Source: Planctomycetota bacterium (GTDB lineage Bacteria; Planctomycetota; UBA1135; GCA-002686595). From it: DNA of 64,000 nt. The first letter of the stretch is position 1, and every line of letters begins with the position of its first letter. Location of the stretch: assembly GCA_023150475.1 (NCBI GenBank), contig JAKLKU010000002.1, forward strand, positions 1 through 64,000, in the 5' to 3' direction. The translations under genes and the position numbers were made by a program. Of this stretch, positions 8,586 through 22,324 are shown piece by piece. Under the pieces are notes generated by a model, which was not told the origin of the DNA, made no database searches, and was given only the letters and a program-made list of their open reading frames with translations.

Positions 8586-10138
8586 GGAACGCGTGGCTCG
8601 TCGCGGCCCGTGAGTACGGCGAAAACGTCCGGACCAAGGGCTTCTGGATCGGCATCCTCATCTTCCCGATCCTCATCACGATCGGCATCAAGGCCGAGAG
8701 CTGGCTCGAACGCGCGAAATCGACCCGAAACTTCGTCGTCGTCGATCAGTCGGGCAAGTTCGACTCGGCGATCGAGACCGCGCTCGCGCGGCTCCAGGAG
8801 AAGGCGATCGCACGCGAGTTCCAGAGCTACATGTCCAGGAACGCCGCGACTCCGCAGGCTCCGACCGCCGAACAGTTGGACCAGATGAAGGCGGGAGAGC
8901 CGGCGAAGTCCGACTTCGAACAGATGACCGAAGCCGAGGCGAAGAGCCTCATCGCGCTGAGTCTGCTCTCCGGCGGGCTCAAGCCGAACGCTCCGCCGTT
9001 CGAGGTTCCGCGCACTCCGTTCCGCCGGGTTCCCGCGCCCGACGGCGTGGACACCTCCGCGGCGCCCGGGGCGATCGCGGATGCGCTTCGGCCGTTTCTA
9101 CGCGGCGACCGGAAGATCACGGTCGAGGGCGAGGACGCCGAGCTCTTCGCGACGCTCATCATCCCGAAGGACGTCGACGAACGCGTCGAAAGGCCCGGCG
9201 ACAAGCGCAAGAAGCGCGCGGACCGCGACGGTGCTCAGTACTGGAGCGCCAACCTGGCCGACAGCGACCTGCGTGAGGAACTCGAACGCGCGATCAACGA
9301 AGAGCAGCGCCGGGTCGAGTACGTCGCGAAGGGCCTCGACGGCAAGACCGTCGAGGCCGTGCAGCAGACCAAGGTCCCGCTGGCTCGCTTCGACCCGAAG
9401 AAGGCCGCCGGCGCGGAGGAAGTCAGCATCGCGGACCAGATCCGCCAATGGGCGCCCGTCGGGTTCGTGTACTTGCTCTGGATCTCGATCTTCTCGATCT
9501 CCCAGATGCTGCTGAACAACACCATCGAGGAGAAGTCGAACCGCTTGATCGAAGTGCTGCTCTCTTCGGTCACCTCGTGGGAGCTGATGGTCGGCAAGCT
9601 CGTGGGCATCGCGGCGGTCGGCATGACGATGCTCGGAGCATGGCTCGGCTTCCTGGTGGCGATCCTCGCGATCAACTCGGGCCCCGAAGCCAAGGTCGCG
9701 ACGAGCCTGCTCGAGGTGCTCAAGACGTCGGGTCTGTTGCCGGCCTTCGCCGTCTACTTCCTGCTCGGTTACCTGCTCTACGGCGCGCTCTTCCTGGCGC
9801 TCGGCAGCGTCTGCAACACGCTGAAGGAAGCGCAGAACATGATGCAGCCCGTGGTGCTGATCATGATCGTGCCGCTGATGACCATGATGTTCATCCCGAA
9901 GGATCCGAACGGCACGGTCGCGACGGTGTTGTCGTGGATCCCGATCTACACGCCGTTCGTGATGATGAACCGCGCAGCGGCGTCGCCGCCGATGTTCGAG
10001 ATCGTCGGCACCACGATCCTGCTCGCGATCACGGTCGTGATCACGTTGTGGTTCGCCGGCCGGATCTTCCGCATCGGCGTGCTCCGCACTGGCCAACCGC
10101 CGAAGCTGATGGAGCTGGTGCGCTGGCTGCGCCACTGA
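8582..10138 (+). CDS. ABC-2 type permease (NatB-like)
   Basis: The GTG at 8582 overlaps the stop of the ATPase gene and gives 518 residues. One transmembrane segment lies near residues 20-40, followed by a large extracytoplasmic region of about 250 residues. Five or six further membrane helices occupy the C-terminal 220 residues, including the NTIEEKSNRLIEVLLSS signature of ABC-2 NatB-type permeases. It pairs with the upstream ATPase to form a two-gene exporter. A strong hairpin terminator follows the stop. The cargo cannot be deduced. Confidence 0.9.
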   Translation: MRNAWLVAAREYGENVRTKGFWIGILIFPILITIGIKAESWLERAKSTRNFVVVDQSGKFDSAIETALARLQEKAIAREFQSYMSRNAATPQAPTAEQLDQMKAGEPAKSDFEQMTEAEAKSLIALSLLSGGLKPNAPPFEVPRTPFRRVPAPDGVDTSAAPGAIADALRPFLRGDRKITVEGEDAELFATLIIPKDVDERVERPGDKRKKRADRDGAQYWSANLADSDLREELERAINEEQRRVEYVAKGLDGKTVEAVQQTKVPLARFDPKKAAGAEEVSIADQIRQWAPVGFVYLLWISIFSISQMLLNNTIEEKSNRLIEVLLSSVTSWELMVGKLVGIAAVGMTMLGAWLGFLVAILAINSGPEAKVATSLLEVLKTSGLLPAFAVYFLLGYLLYGALFLALGSVCNTLKEAQNMMQPVVLIMIVPLMTMMFIPKDPNGTVATVLSWIPIYTPFVMMNRAAASPPMFEIVGTTILLAITVVITLWFAGRIFRIGVLRTGQPPKLMELVRWLRH

Positions 10139-10158
10139 GCCGCGACCTCCACCAACGC

Positions 10159-10199
10159 CGAGCGGCGCCCGGGATGAACCCGAGCGCCGCTCGTCTTTT
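10159..10199 (+). terminator. intrinsic terminator after the ABC operon
   Basis: A 10-bp perfect stem (CGAGCGGCGC at 10159-10168 with GCGCCGCTCG at 10184-10193) is followed by TCTTTTC. It lies 20 bases past the permease stop and ends the plus-strand transcript before the convergent sigma-factor gene. Confidence 0.85.
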
Positions 10200-10213
10200 C
10201 GTGTGGCCCGCCG

Positions 10214-11389
10214 TCAGTTCAGGAACGGGTCGATCGCCTTGCGCAACCGCGGCGTGCGCAGCTTGTTGAGCGCGCGCACCTGGATCTGGCGAATGCGCTC
10301 CAAGCTGACGCCGAGCTCGCTCGCGACTTCGGCGAGCGTGTGCTCACGCCCACCTTCGCCGAGGCCGAAGCGCTTCTGGATCACCAGCCGTTCGCGATCG
10401 CTCAGCGTCGACAAGGCCGTGTTGAGCGACTGGTCGAGCTGCTGTTCTTCGAGCGCCGGCGTGTACGGACCTTCGTCCTGCGACACTTCGAGCACGTCCT
10501 TCAGCCGCCCGCCCTCTTCTTGGTCGTCGAACGTGGCGTCCATCGAGCGGATGGAACGCGCCGCCGACATCGACGCGGACACGAGGTTCTCGCCGAGGCC
10601 GGTTTCGCGAGCCAACGACTCGACGCTCGCGTTCGGGTCGCCGAGGCGCACCTTGGCGTCGTTGACGTGCTTCAGGGCCTTCTGCAGATAGACCGGCACG
10701 CGCACCGTGTGGCTGAAGTTGTAGAGGTGCGCACGGAACGCTTGGTTCAGCCAGTGGACGGCGTAGGTGCGGAAGAGCAAACCGCGCTTCCAGTCGAAGC
10801 CGTCGACGGCGCGGAAGAGCGAGGCGCAACCTTCTTGGATGAGGTCGCTCTGGTTCGCGGTCGTGTGCGAGTAGCGCTCGACGTTGATCAGCACGAGATA
10901 GAGGTTGCGTTCGACCATCTCCGTGCGCAGCGCGTGGAGTTCCATCCACCGGCGGCAGACCTTCGGCGGCAGTTGGCAACCGAACGGTTGCCCGCTGGCG
11001 ACCGTGAACGCGCCGCGACCGACGCCGCCCATGCCTCCCGCGCCTTCGACGAGCGCGTCACGCTCGAGTCCGGCGTCGGCGAGTGCGAGGTCGAGGAGCT
11101 TGCGCGCGAGTTCGATGCGGCGCGCCAGACGCGCTTCCGCTTCGCGATCCATGATCACGATCGAATCGACTTCCGTGCGGAACTGGCGACGCAACGGGAC
11201 GCGCGAGCCGACGGCTTCCGCCGGAGGCGAGCGACGCCACGAACTCGGGTCGGTCACTTCCAGCCGGACGTTGCCGGAATGGAGTTCCTTCGCCAGGTCC
11301 AGGAGCTCGACATCGAACGTCCCGAGATCCCTGGCGAGATCGTCGAGGTGTTCGTCGAGGTCGTTGTGGGTGATGGTTCGTCCGGCCAC
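10214..11389 (-). CDS. sigma-70 family RNA polymerase sigma factor (RpoD/RpoS-like)
   Basis: The 391-residue protein has sigma regions 2, 3 and 4. Region 2 (about residues 160-235) contains RNLYLVLINVERY, DLIQEG and the FDWKRGLLFRTYAVHWLNQA helix that melts the -10 element. Region 4 (about 330-385) contains TLAEVASELGVSLERIRQI, the helix-turn-helix for the -35 element. Region 1 is short and lacks the non-conserved insert of RpoD, so an alternative group 2 sigma factor is more likely than the housekeeping one. The genes it controls cannot be seen here. The gene is monocistronic. Confidence 0.92.
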   Translation of the reverse strand: MAGRTITHNDLDEHLDDLARDLGTFDVELLDLAKELHSGNVRLEVTDPSSWRRSPPAEAVGSRVPLRRQFRTEVDSIVIMDREAEARLARRIELARKLLDLALADAGLERDALVEGAGGMGGVGRGAFTVASGQPFGCQLPPKVCRRWMELHALRTEMVERNLYLVLINVERYSHTTANQSDLIQEGCASLFRAVDGFDWKRGLLFRTYAVHWLNQAFRAHLYNFSHTVRVPVYLQKALKHVNDAKVRLGDPNASVESLARETGLGENLVSASMSAARSIRSMDATFDDQEEGGRLKDVLEVSQDEGPYTPALEEQQLDQSLNTALSTLSDRERLVIQKRFGLGEGGREHTLAEVASELGVSLERIRQIQVRALNKLRTPRLRKAIDPFLN

Positions 11390-11833
11390 GTGAGTTCCTT
11401 CCTTGGTGGTGCCGGGTCGGGGTCGCCCGGCGCCGCGTACTTCGCACGAGCCGTGCGAAGCGATGTGAAGAGACGGTTACCGCCCTCGGGAGCAAGCCGG
11501 ATGCCCGGCCCCCGTTGCCCGCTGCGGCCGCCCACCCACACCCCCTCTCAACCCGCCCAAGGCCTTGTGGTGACGGCACTAACCTCCAGGACGCGGCAGA
11601 TTTTCGGTTCCGAGCACACCGCTGGCGGGACTTCCATACGCGCAGTAAGGGTCTTGAAAAGTGGCGGAGGCCGACCCGGGCGGACCGAGAAATCTGCCTG
11701 AACGGCAGGACAGTACGACAAATCGGCGTGCGCGGACGCGCACTGGACCGCCACGAAACGGGCCCGCACCCCTTGTCGGGGCACGGGCCCTGGATCGGTC
11801 ACGGGCGCCCGCGGAGCACGTCCGCGCGTCCGG
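11390..11833. other. 444-nt gene-free interval
   Basis: This stretch separates the sigma gene's start from the acyl-CoA dehydrogenase's stop. It contains a small hairpin (CTGCC-TGAAC-GGCAG near 11694) and a stronger one at 11760-11790. No open frame in it has coding-like composition. The sigma-factor promoter should lie here, but I cannot pick out a convincing -35/-10 pair. Confidence 0.6.
11760..11790 (-). terminator. hairpin downstream of the acyl-CoA dehydrogenase
   Basis: GGGCCCG (11760-11766) pairs with CGGGCCC (11784-11790), and an inner CCCC/GGGG pair closes a TTGTC loop. Read on the minus strand it lies 44 bases after the dehydrogenase stop and is followed by CGTTTCG, a weak U-tract. 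It is a plausible but imperfect intrinsic terminator. Confidence 0.55.
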
Positions 11834-13096
11834 TCAGCGCTGCGCGGGCTCGGCCTTGCGCGACTGGGTGATCTGGCCGCCCGACGTGTAGGTCTGCTGC
11901 ACTTCCGCCGGGATGTAGGCGGCGAGGTGCTCGAGCTCGTTCGCTTCGCGGATCAGGTGCCGCGCGATCACCATGCGTTGCACTTGGTTCGTGCCTTCGT
12001 AGATCTGGAGGATCTTCGCGTCGCGGAAGAACTTCGCGATCGGGTAATCCTCCATGAACCCGTAGCCCCCGAAGATCTGGACCGCATCGGTGGCGACCTC
12101 CATCGCGACATCGGTCGCGAAGCACTTCGCCATCGCGGCGGACTTCGAGACCTTGTCGGCCGCACCTTGGTCGACGGCGCCAGCGCACGCGTAGACGAGC
12201 CAACGCGCGGCTTCGGTCTTCATCGCCATGTCGGCGAGCATCTTCTGCACCATCTGGAAGCTCGAGATCGGCGCGCCGAACTGTTGGCGGCGGTTGGCGT
12301 AGACGAGCGCCAGATCGAGCGCGCCCTGCGCGGCGCCGACCGCCTGCGCCGCGACGCCTGGACGCGCGAGGTCGAGCGTCATCATCGCGTGCTTGAAGCC
12401 CATGCCCGGCTTGCCGCCGATCAAGTTCGCTTTCGGCACGCGCACGTTGTCGAAGTGCGTCTCGACGACGGGCACGCAGCGGATGCCCATCTTGTTCTCG
12501 ACCTTCTTCACCGAGAACCCGGGCGTGCCCTTCTCGACGACGATCGCGCTGATGCGGCGCGACTTCGAAGTCGGATCGGTGACGCAGAAGACCGAGTAGA
12601 TGTCGGCGACGCCGCCGTTCGTGGTCCACTTCTTCTCGCCGCGGATGATGTAGTGGTCGCCGTCCTCTTCCGCGGTGACCGCGAGCCCGCTCGCGTCGGA
12701 TCCCGCGAACTTCTCGGACAGGCAGAAGGCGACGAGCTTCTCGCCGCGAGCGACCGCCGGCAGCCAGCGTTGCTTTTGCTCTTCGGTGCCACCGAGGATG
12801 ATCGGGAACGAACCGAGCGCGTTGACCGCGAACGCCACGCCGAAGCCCGAGTCCGCCTTCGCGAGCTCTTCGGTGACCATGGCGAGCGCGAGGATGCCCG
12901 CGCCGTGGCCGCCGTACTCCTTCGGAATGAACGTCCGGAAGAGCCCCGCCTGCGCGACGGCGCGTGCGGCCTCCCAGTTGTACTCCTGCAGCTCGTCGTA
13001 CTTCTTCGCACCCGGCCGGACGTGCTTGTCGGCGATCTCGCGCGCCTTGACTTGGAGCTCTTTGGCCAGGTCCGTGAAGATGATGTTCTCGCGCAT
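11834..13096 (-). CDS. acyl-CoA dehydrogenase
   Basis: The 420-residue flavoprotein oxidises acyl-CoA to trans-2-enoyl-CoA in the cytoplasm. Visible family blocks include the FAD/substrate-binding CLSEKFAGSDASG and WTTNGG segments, the helical GVAAQAVGAAQGALDLAL region, and QIFGGYGFMEDYP. The catalytic base is the Glu in IYEGTNQVQR near residue 382. The start at 13094-13096 begins the expected N-terminal helical domain and gives a normal family length. The C-terminus carries about 15 extra residues. The gene is divergent from the AAA+/release-factor fusion with only 100 bases between. Chain-length preference is not apparent; short-chain or isovaleryl-type enzymes are closest by feel. Confidence 0.93.
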   Translation of the reverse strand: MRENIIFTDLAKELQVKAREIADKHVRPGAKKYDELQEYNWEAARAVAQAGLFRTFIPKEYGGHGAGILALAMVTEELAKADSGFGVAFAVNALGSFPIILGGTEEQKQRWLPAVARGEKLVAFCLSEKFAGSDASGLAVTAEEDGDHYIIRGEKKWTTNGGVADIYSVFCVTDPTSKSRRISAIVVEKGTPGFSVKKVENKMGIRCVPVVETHFDNVRVPKANLIGGKPGMGFKHAMMTLDLARPGVAAQAVGAAQGALDLALVYANRRQQFGAPISSFQMVQKMLADMAMKTEAARWLVYACAGAVDQGAADKVSKSAAMAKCFATDVAMEVATDAVQIFGGYGFMEDYPIAKFFRDAKILQIYEGTNQVQRMVIARHLIREANELEHLAAYIPAEVQQTYTSGGQITQSRKAEPAQR

Positions 13097-13196
13097 GGAC
13101 AGACGACTCCGTTGGAGGAAAGGGCGCGGAGTATAGCGCCGCGCCGCGCGCGGCGAACTTCCGGCGATCAAGCGGCCGTCCGCTATCCTCCCGCGC

Positions 13197-16658
<3,462 letters not shown>

Positions 16659-16661
16659 CCG

Positions 16662-18032
16662 TCAGACGAATCCGAGCGTCGGCGCCGAGAAGTTCCCGAG
16701 GTTCGGGAAGATCGTCGACAGATCGCCTGGCGCGACGCCGAACCACGACGCCAACGTCGCCGCGTACTGTTCGACCGACGTCGTCGGGATCATGCGCCCC
16801 CCGCCGACGTCGTCCGGTCCGTCGAGCGTGAGGTCGGGCATCGTCCCGTACAGGTCGCCTCCCGCGACCGCGCCGCCGAGCACGAGGTGGTGCGATCCCC
16901 AGCCGTGGTCGGTGCCCTGCGCGTTCGACGACAACGTGCGCCCGAACTCCGACATCGTGAAGAGCGTCACGTTCGGTTCGGCGTCGAGCTCCGCCATCGC
17001 CGCTTGGAACGCCGCGAGGCACTGCGCGATGTCCGCGTAGAGGTCGGGCTGCTCCGCGTTCTGGTTGCCGTGCGTGTCGAAACCGCCCTTGCCGACGAAG
17101 TAGATCTGACGCTGCTGGCCGACCGCCGACTGCACCGAGATCATGCGCGCGACCATCTCGAGCTGCTGGCCGAGCCAACTCGTCGGGAACGTCGTCGCGA
17201 GCGGCGTGGCGGCGGCGAGCGCCGCGCTGATCGTCGCTTCGATCGTCACGGACTCGTTCAGCACGTCGGCGAAGCCTTGGCTCAACTTGCTCGTGTTGGA
17301 TTTCTGCCGCAACGCATCGAACGCTTGCCGCCGCAGCGTGCCTTGCGAGCCCCAGAAGCCGGTGAGTTCCGTCGGTCCGCTCACGCCGAGGATGTACGGC
17401 GCAACGGTCGCTCCCATCTGGAGCGTGTTGGAACCGTCGAGCGAGATGTTCATCGCCATCACCGAGCCCGGGTTCATCGACGCGAGATTCTCGCCGACCT
17501 GTCCGCACCAGCCGATCTTCTGCGCAGCGGTGACGGCGCTGCCGAACATCCACTGGTCGGATTGATCGGAGTGCGAGAAGAGCTGCGGCGGTTTCTCGAC
17601 CGCGCCGGATTCGTACTCCGCCTTGGTGAGCGGCGCGACGAGCGTGCCGACGTTGCCGACGATCGCGAGCTTCTGAGCTCCGAAGAGCGTCGCGAGCTCG
17701 GGCACGCTCGGATGCAGGCCCCACGTCACGCCGGTCGACGTCGCCGGAGCGATCGGCACGAGCAGGTTCTGCGCGACCGCCAGGTTCTGTCGCGAGGCGG
17801 CGTACGTCGCGTACTCCGGATTGCTCGACGGAACGATCAGGTTGAACGAGTCGTTGCCACCGTAGAGATAGACGCAGACGAGCGCTTTGTAGCCCGCACC
17901 GACGTCGGCGCGCGCCGCGCGTTGCATCGAGAAGAGCTGCGCGAGCAGCGCGAGACTCGCCGACGAACCGCCATAGCGCAGGAAATCGCGTCGAGAAGCT
18001 CCGCCGCCCAACCGCTTGCCGAATGAGTTCAT
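16662..18032 (-). CDS. DUF1501 protein, Tat-exported
   Basis: The 456-residue protein begins with a twin-arginine signal ([10 protein letters not shown], residues 13-22) followed by a hydrophobic segment, so it is exported folded. The rest is the DUF1501 domain, related to sulfatases and alkaline phosphatases. Family blocks include [26 protein letters not shown] and DHGWGSHH, whose Asp/His residues resemble a metal site. Its substrate is unknown. It follows the DUF1800 gene by 10 bases. The two families are found side by side in many Planctomycetota and probably act together at the cell surface. Confidence 0.92.
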   Translation of the reverse strand: MNSFGKRLGGGASRRDFLRYGGSSASLALLAQLFSMQRAARADVGAGYKALVCVYLYGGNDSFNLIVPSSNPEYATYAASRQNLAVAQNLLVPIAPATSTGVTWGLHPSVPELATLFGAQKLAIVGNVGTLVAPLTKAEYESGAVEKPPQLFSHSDQSDQWMFGSAVTAAQKIGWCGQVGENLASMNPGSVMAMNISLDGSNTLQMGATVAPYILGVSGPTELTGFWGSQGTLRRQAFDALRQKSNTSKLSQGFADVLNESVTIEATISAALAAATPLATTFPTSWLGQQLEMVARMISVQSAVGQQRQIYFVGKGGFDTHGNQNAEQPDLYADIAQCLAAFQAAMAELDAEPNVTLFTMSEFGRTLSSNAQGTDHGWGSHHLVLGGAVAGGDLYGTMPDLTLDGPDDVGGGRMIPTTSVEQYAATLASWFGVAPGDLSTIFPNLGNFSAPTLGFV

Positions 18033-18042
18033 CTGCCCCCTC

Positions 18043-19707
18043 CTACTTCTGCACCGCGCCTTCGGGCGACGTGACGATCAGATACACCGCTTCGAGCACG
18101 CGTTGACGCCCGCCGTCGGTGTTCGGCGTCGCGTTCAAGTGGTCCACGAGGATCTGCCGCATCTCGGGCGACATCGAGCCCGCCATCAGCAACACGTCGA
18201 GCTCGTCGAGCAGCGCGTTCGGATCCGCTGCGAGCGGCTTGAGCGGTTTCAAGTCGATCTTGACCGTGTCCTTGTCCGCACTCGTGTTGTCCGAGTGGCC
18301 CCAGAAGACGAGGTAGTAGAACTCGTTGGTGCCTTCGGCGATCAGCGAGTGCGTCGCGATCTGCAGCTCCGGCGCGACGAGCCCCGCGTCGGCGATCGTG
18401 CCGGGCGGCGAGAACGTCGGCGAGTAGAAGTTGAAGACCGTCGGCGAGCGCAACGGCGCTTGGCCGAACGCGTACTCGGGCCAGTAGACCTTGTACTTGC
18501 CGCTGTCCGCCTTCGCGTCGAGCGCGCGCCAGAGCCCGGTCATGCGCAAGAGCGGCTCTTTCACTTTGCCGAACGTGTCCGGCATCGTCGTGTGCCCGTT
18601 GCGCGCTTCGTCGTCCATCAGGATCGCCTTGACGACTTCGAAGAGGTCGCCGCGCTCGCCCGAGCCGTCGTCGTCGAACACTGCGGCGACGCGCCCGACG
18701 TACGCAGGCGTCGGATTCGACGTCACCAGACGTTGGATCAACTGCTTCGAGACGAACGGTCCGACGTTCGGATGCGCGAAGATCGTGTCGAGCGCGAGCG
18801 CGAGGTCCGCTTCCGGCGTCTGGCCGGCGGGAATGACGACGCCGTCGAGAATCGACTTCGCGGCGGTCTCGTGGTAGTCGGGCCACGCGACCATCGGTTT
18901 GGTGTTGCCTTCCCAATCCCACCAGTTGACGGCGTTCTCGAACGTCCAGCCCGTGAACGTCGCGGCGAAGCCCTCGACGACGCTCTGGTCGTACGTCGGG
19001 ATCGGTTGGTTGAGCCCGTCGAGCGTCGGCTCGCCGTCGGGATCGAGTTGCACGAGCCCGATCGTGAAGAGCTGCAGGATCTCCCGCGCGTAGTTTTCGT
19101 CCGGACGGATGTTGTAGGCGGGGTTCGCCTTCTCGTTCCGAAGCATGTTCAGGTACTTGCCCATCGTCGGCGAGAGCGTCACGTGCTCGAGCAACTGCCT
19201 GAAGTTGCCGAACGCGTCGGTCGCGAGGATGTCGTAGTACGAGCAGAGCCCTTTGACGTCGCCGTAGAGCGCCGAGTGTTGGTCGGACACGACGAAGATC
19301 TGCGAGAGCGCCCACGTCACGCGCTGCCGCAACTGATCCTTGCCGGTCATCGCGTTCTTCCACCAGATCTGCATCCGATGCGTCTGGTTCAGGTCCTTGC
19401 CGTCGTCCTCGAGGGCGTCGACGTACGGCTTCTCCTTCGAGATCGGCAGCGTGCGTTGGTCCTCGAACCACGCCGCGTAGCCGATGAAGCGCAGGAAATC
19501 GATGTCGTCGCGCGCCGGCCCGAACGTCGCTTGCGTCAAGAAACGCGCTGCGTCGGCGTCGCTCGCAGGGACGTCCGAACCTTGCACGTAGTCGTTGCCA
19601 CCGTCACTGCCACCACTGCCCCCGCCGCCGCACCCCAAGGTGCCGGCCGCGAGCAACCCGACCGCGAGCAGACGGCTCGTCCGATCGGACCTCGTGTCCT
19701 GCATCAT
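18043..19707 (-). CDS. DUF1800 lipoprotein
   Basis: The 554-residue product starts with a lipoprotein signal ending LLAAGTLGC, followed by a Gly-rich linker. The remainder is the DUF1800 domain. Recognisable blocks are [11 protein letters not shown] at the N-terminus, the [14 protein letters not shown] segment near the middle, and the [20 protein letters not shown] stretch. The domain has no established enzymatic activity. Two adjacent ATGs follow a GGAGG; either gives the same signal. This is the first gene of a two-gene operon with DUF1501. Confidence 0.92.
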   Translation of the reverse strand: MMQDTRSDRTSRLLAVGLLAAGTLGCGGGGSGGSDGGNDYVQGSDVPASDADAARFLTQATFGPARDDIDFLRFIGYAAWFEDQRTLPISKEKPYVDALEDDGKDLNQTHRMQIWWKNAMTGKDQLRQRVTWALSQIFVVSDQHSALYGDVKGLCSYYDILATDAFGNFRQLLEHVTLSPTMGKYLNMLRNEKANPAYNIRPDENYAREILQLFTIGLVQLDPDGEPTLDGLNQPIPTYDQSVVEGFAATFTGWTFENAVNWWDWEGNTKPMVAWPDYHETAAKSILDGVVIPAGQTPEADLALALDTIFAHPNVGPFVSKQLIQRLVTSNPTPAYVGRVAAVFDDDGSGERGDLFEVVKAILMDDEARNGHTTMPDTFGKVKEPLLRMTGLWRALDAKADSGKYKVYWPEYAFGQAPLRSPTVFNFYSPTFSPPGTIADAGLVAPELQIATHSLIAEGTNEFYYLVFWGHSDNTSADKDTVKIDLKPLKPLAADPNALLDELDVLLMAGSMSPEMRQILVDHLNATPNTDGGRQRVLEAVYLIVTSPEGAVQK

Positions 19708-19899
19708 CTCGCTTCCTCCCCGCGTCTCCCATCACCCAAGTCGGCCGCCTGAGTCGGCACTCGACCTGGCACTCCGCCGGGCGACGCGGTCCGGCTTTCG
19801 TCCGCCGCGCGTCCTCCGATTGAGCGAAACCGGAGCTGCCGTGACGCGCGTGGACGCGGAGTGAATTCGTTCGCGTTCTAACCGGCGACCAGGGTGTCG

Positions 19900-20790
19900 C
19901 TACGTGACGTTTCGTGAATGACTTTCGCCATGCCGGCGCGCGAAAACGAGCATGCGCGGCGAGTGAGCGTCGTGGGCGCGGCCATCGAAGTCGCCGAACG
20001 TTTCGAGCCTGGAAAATCCGTGGTCGGCGAGCAACCGATCGAACTCCGCGCAGTCGTACAGTCGAACGTCTTCGCGCCACGCGAGTCGGCGACCGTCGGC
20101 GAAGGCGAGGTCGACGTCCTTGACGACGCGCCGGCCGCTCTCGGAGAGCGTGCGACGCTCGTCGAGCACGAAGGCGGCCTCGTTGCGCCGCGAATGCGGC
20201 ACGAGCTCGCGCCGGACGCGTTCGGCGTTCATCAGATCGAAGACCGCGAGCCCGCCGGGCGCGAGCACGCGCTCGACCTCGCGGAGCACCCGCGCATCGC
20301 CCTCGTCGCCGAAGTACCCGAAGGAGGAGAAGAGGTTGACCACCGCATCGAACCGACCGGACCCGAACGGGATCGCCATGGCGTCCGCGCGCACGAGACG
20401 ACCGCGGAGCCGCTCGCCGTAGCCATCGAGCGTGCGTGCCGCGCGCAGGAGGTCGAACGACAGATCGAGGCCGAATGCACGCACTCCCGCGCCGCGCAGG
20501 AGCAGCGTGTGCCGACCGAATCCGCAGCACAGGTCGAGCACACTGCCGCGCACGCCGTGGGCGAGCAGGAACTCGACTTCGCGCACGGCGGCTTCGACGT
20601 TGCGGTGCGGGTAGACGCGCAGGTAGTCGGCGCGAAACGCCGCTTCGAACCAACGTTCGCTTCGGCCCTCGGCGTGCGACGACGGCGCGGTCGCTGCACG
20701 CTCGGCCGAGCCCGGGGCGTGCGATCCGGAGGCGTGCGATCCGGCAGAACTCGGTCCCGAGGACTCGGACATCGGTGTGCTCGACATCAC
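19900..20790 (-). CDS. class I SAM-dependent methyltransferase
   Basis: The 296-residue protein has a Ser/Ala/His-rich, probably disordered N-terminus of about 40 residues. A Rossmann methyltransferase core follows. Motif I is VLDLCCGFGRHTLLL near residue 85, followed by FGLDLS as the SAM-ribose acidic loop and FDAVVNLFSSFGYF as motif IV. The C-terminal part (VRLYDCAEFDRLLADHGF) matches the UbiE/COQ5-like small-molecule group. No neighbour points to a substrate. The exact start is uncertain because the N-terminal region is repetitive. Confidence 0.88.
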   Translation of the reverse strand: MMSSTPMSESSGPSSAGSHASGSHAPGSAERAATAPSSHAEGRSERWFEAAFRADYLRVYPHRNVEAAVREVEFLLAHGVRGSVLDLCCGFGRHTLLLRGAGVRAFGLDLSFDLLRAARTLDGYGERLRGRLVRADAMAIPFGSGRFDAVVNLFSSFGYFGDEGDARVLREVERVLAPGGLAVFDLMNAERVRRELVPHSRRNEAAFVLDERRTLSESGRRVVKDVDLAFADGRRLAWREDVRLYDCAEFDRLLADHGFSRLETFGDFDGRAHDAHSPRMLVFARRHGESHSRNVT

Positions 20791-21008
20791 GGCGCTCGAC
20801 GCGGGTCCGTCCGACGTTCGCAGAGGTGCGCACGGCGCGCAACGTCACGATCCAAGAGGCCAACCATGCGCCTCAGAGCCTAACGAGTGCGACGCTCCGC
20901 CTCGACGCGAGCGCTGGAAGCAGTCTGGTCCGGGGTTATGCTCGCCGCGGGTGGTGGAACGCGCGACGAGCGCGCGCTCCGGCCCGTCCATTTCGAGTGA
21001 CGAGTGCC

Positions 21009-22184
21009 ATGAGCGAATTCACTTTCTACGACCGGCCCGCGAAAGAGGCGCGCGAACGGCGCGAGCTCGCGCCGTGGGCGCTGAAGAGCGGCGATTCGCG
21101 CGGCCGCGCGCACGCCGAACCCGAGGACGACCTGCGCACGGCGTGGGAACGCGACCGCGACCGGCTCGTGCACAGCACCGCGTTCCGCCGCCTGATGTAC
21201 AAGACCCAGGTCTTCGTCAACTGGGAGGGCGACCACTACCGCACACGGCTCTCCCACAGCCTCGAGGTCTGCCAAGTCGCGCGCTCGATCGCGAACGCGC
21301 TGCGCTTGAACGAGCCGTTCACCGAAGCACTCGCGCTCGCGCACGACGTCGGTCACCCGCCGTTCGGTCACCGCGGCGAATGGACGCTCGACGAAGCGAT
21401 GAAGGACCACGGCGGCTTTCGCCACAACGCGCAGGTGCTGCGCGTCGTCGATCTGCTCGAACGGCGCAGCCCGGCGTATCCGGGGCTCAACCTGACGCGC
21501 GAGCTACGCGAGTCGCTCTTGAAGCACGAGAGCGACCTCGACTGGCCGGACGAGTTTCGGCCTCGCCCGCGACAACCGTACCTCGAAGCCCAAGTCGTCG
21601 ATCTCGCCGACTCCACCGCGTACGTCGTGCACGACCTCGAGGACGGCTCGAACGCCGGCCTGTTCGGCGTCGACCAACTCGAAGCCGAAGTCGCGTTGTG
21701 GCGCCGCGGTTCGGCGGCGATCGAAGCGCGTCATCCGGGCTTCGCCGCGCAACACGACGATCCGAAGCTCTACGTCAAGCGCATCACCAACGAGATCCTG
21801 AGCATCTGCATCAAGGACCTGATCCGGAGCTCCGCGGAACGCATCACGGCGGCGCGGCTCGATGGACCGCACGCGGCGCGCAGCCTGCGCGATCGACCGG
21901 TCGACCACGGACCGGAAGTGGCCGGCGAGGTCTCGGAGCTCACGCGTTTCCTCTACAAGCACTTCTACCGCCACCCCCACGTCGAGGAGCAGCGCCAACA
22001 GGCGGCCGCGACGCTGACGGACCTCTTCGCGGCGTATCTGTCGGATCCGCAGGAGATGGCGCCGTGGTACGTGAGCTGGTGCGACCAAGTCGGCGTCCAC
22101 CGCGCGGTCTGCGACTACATCGCGGGCATGACCGACCGCTTCGCGGAAAAGGAACACGCGCGATTGCTCGGCACCCACGCCTGA
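21009..22184 (+). CDS. dgt: deoxyguanosinetriphosphate triphosphohydrolase-like HD protein
   Basis: The ATG at 21009 gives 391 residues, the usual length for the short dGTPase family; the frame upstream is shadow. The HD-domain metal site is visible as RTRLSHSLEV (first His), ALAHDVGHPPFGH (His-Asp pair) and VVDLADSTAYVVHDLED (last Asp). These enzymes hydrolyse dNTPs to the nucleoside and triphosphate and help balance nucleotide pools. The N-terminus (RDRLVHSTAFRRLMYKTQV) is diagnostic of the dGTPase family over other HD proteins. The gene is monocistronic. A 19-bp direct repeat follows the stop. Confidence 0.92.
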   Translation: MSEFTFYDRPAKEARERRELAPWALKSGDSRGRAHAEPEDDLRTAWERDRDRLVHSTAFRRLMYKTQVFVNWEGDHYRTRLSHSLEVCQVARSIANALRLNEPFTEALALAHDVGHPPFGHRGEWTLDEAMKDHGGFRHNAQVLRVVDLLERRSPAYPGLNLTRELRESLLKHESDLDWPDEFRPRPRQPYLEAQVVDLADSTAYVVHDLEDGSNAGLFGVDQLEAEVALWRRGSAAIEARHPGFAAQHDDPKLYVKRITNEILSICIKDLIRSSAERITAARLDGPHAARSLRDRPVDHGPEVAGEVSELTRFLYKHFYRHPHVEEQRQQAAATLTDLFAAYLSDPQEMAPWYVSWCDQVGVHRAVCDYIAGMTDRFAEKEHARLLGTHA

Positions 22185-22185
22185 A

Positions 22186-22236
22186 CGTCGCGCCCGGCGA
22201 ACGTGGCGCCCAGCGGGCGTCGCGCCCGGCGAACGT
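22186..22236. repeat. 19-bp direct repeat after dgt
   Basis: CGTCGCGCCCGGCGAACGT occurs at 22186-22204 and again, perfectly, at 22218-22236, with a related GGCGCCCAGCGGG unit between. It begins 2 bases after the dgt stop. A run of A residues follows, so this does not look like a plus-strand terminator. Confidence 0.7.
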
Positions 22237-22324
22237 CGGCGGAAAAAAAGTCCGGCTCTAGATCGCGTCGAGCGCGAACCGATGTTCGGGCTGCGTAGCC
22301 TCTGTGAACTCGGGGATAACTCTC

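Noticed and set aside
22186-22258. Terminator after dgt
   Set aside because: The direct repeats form only weak imperfect stems and are followed by A residues rather than T residues on the plus strand.
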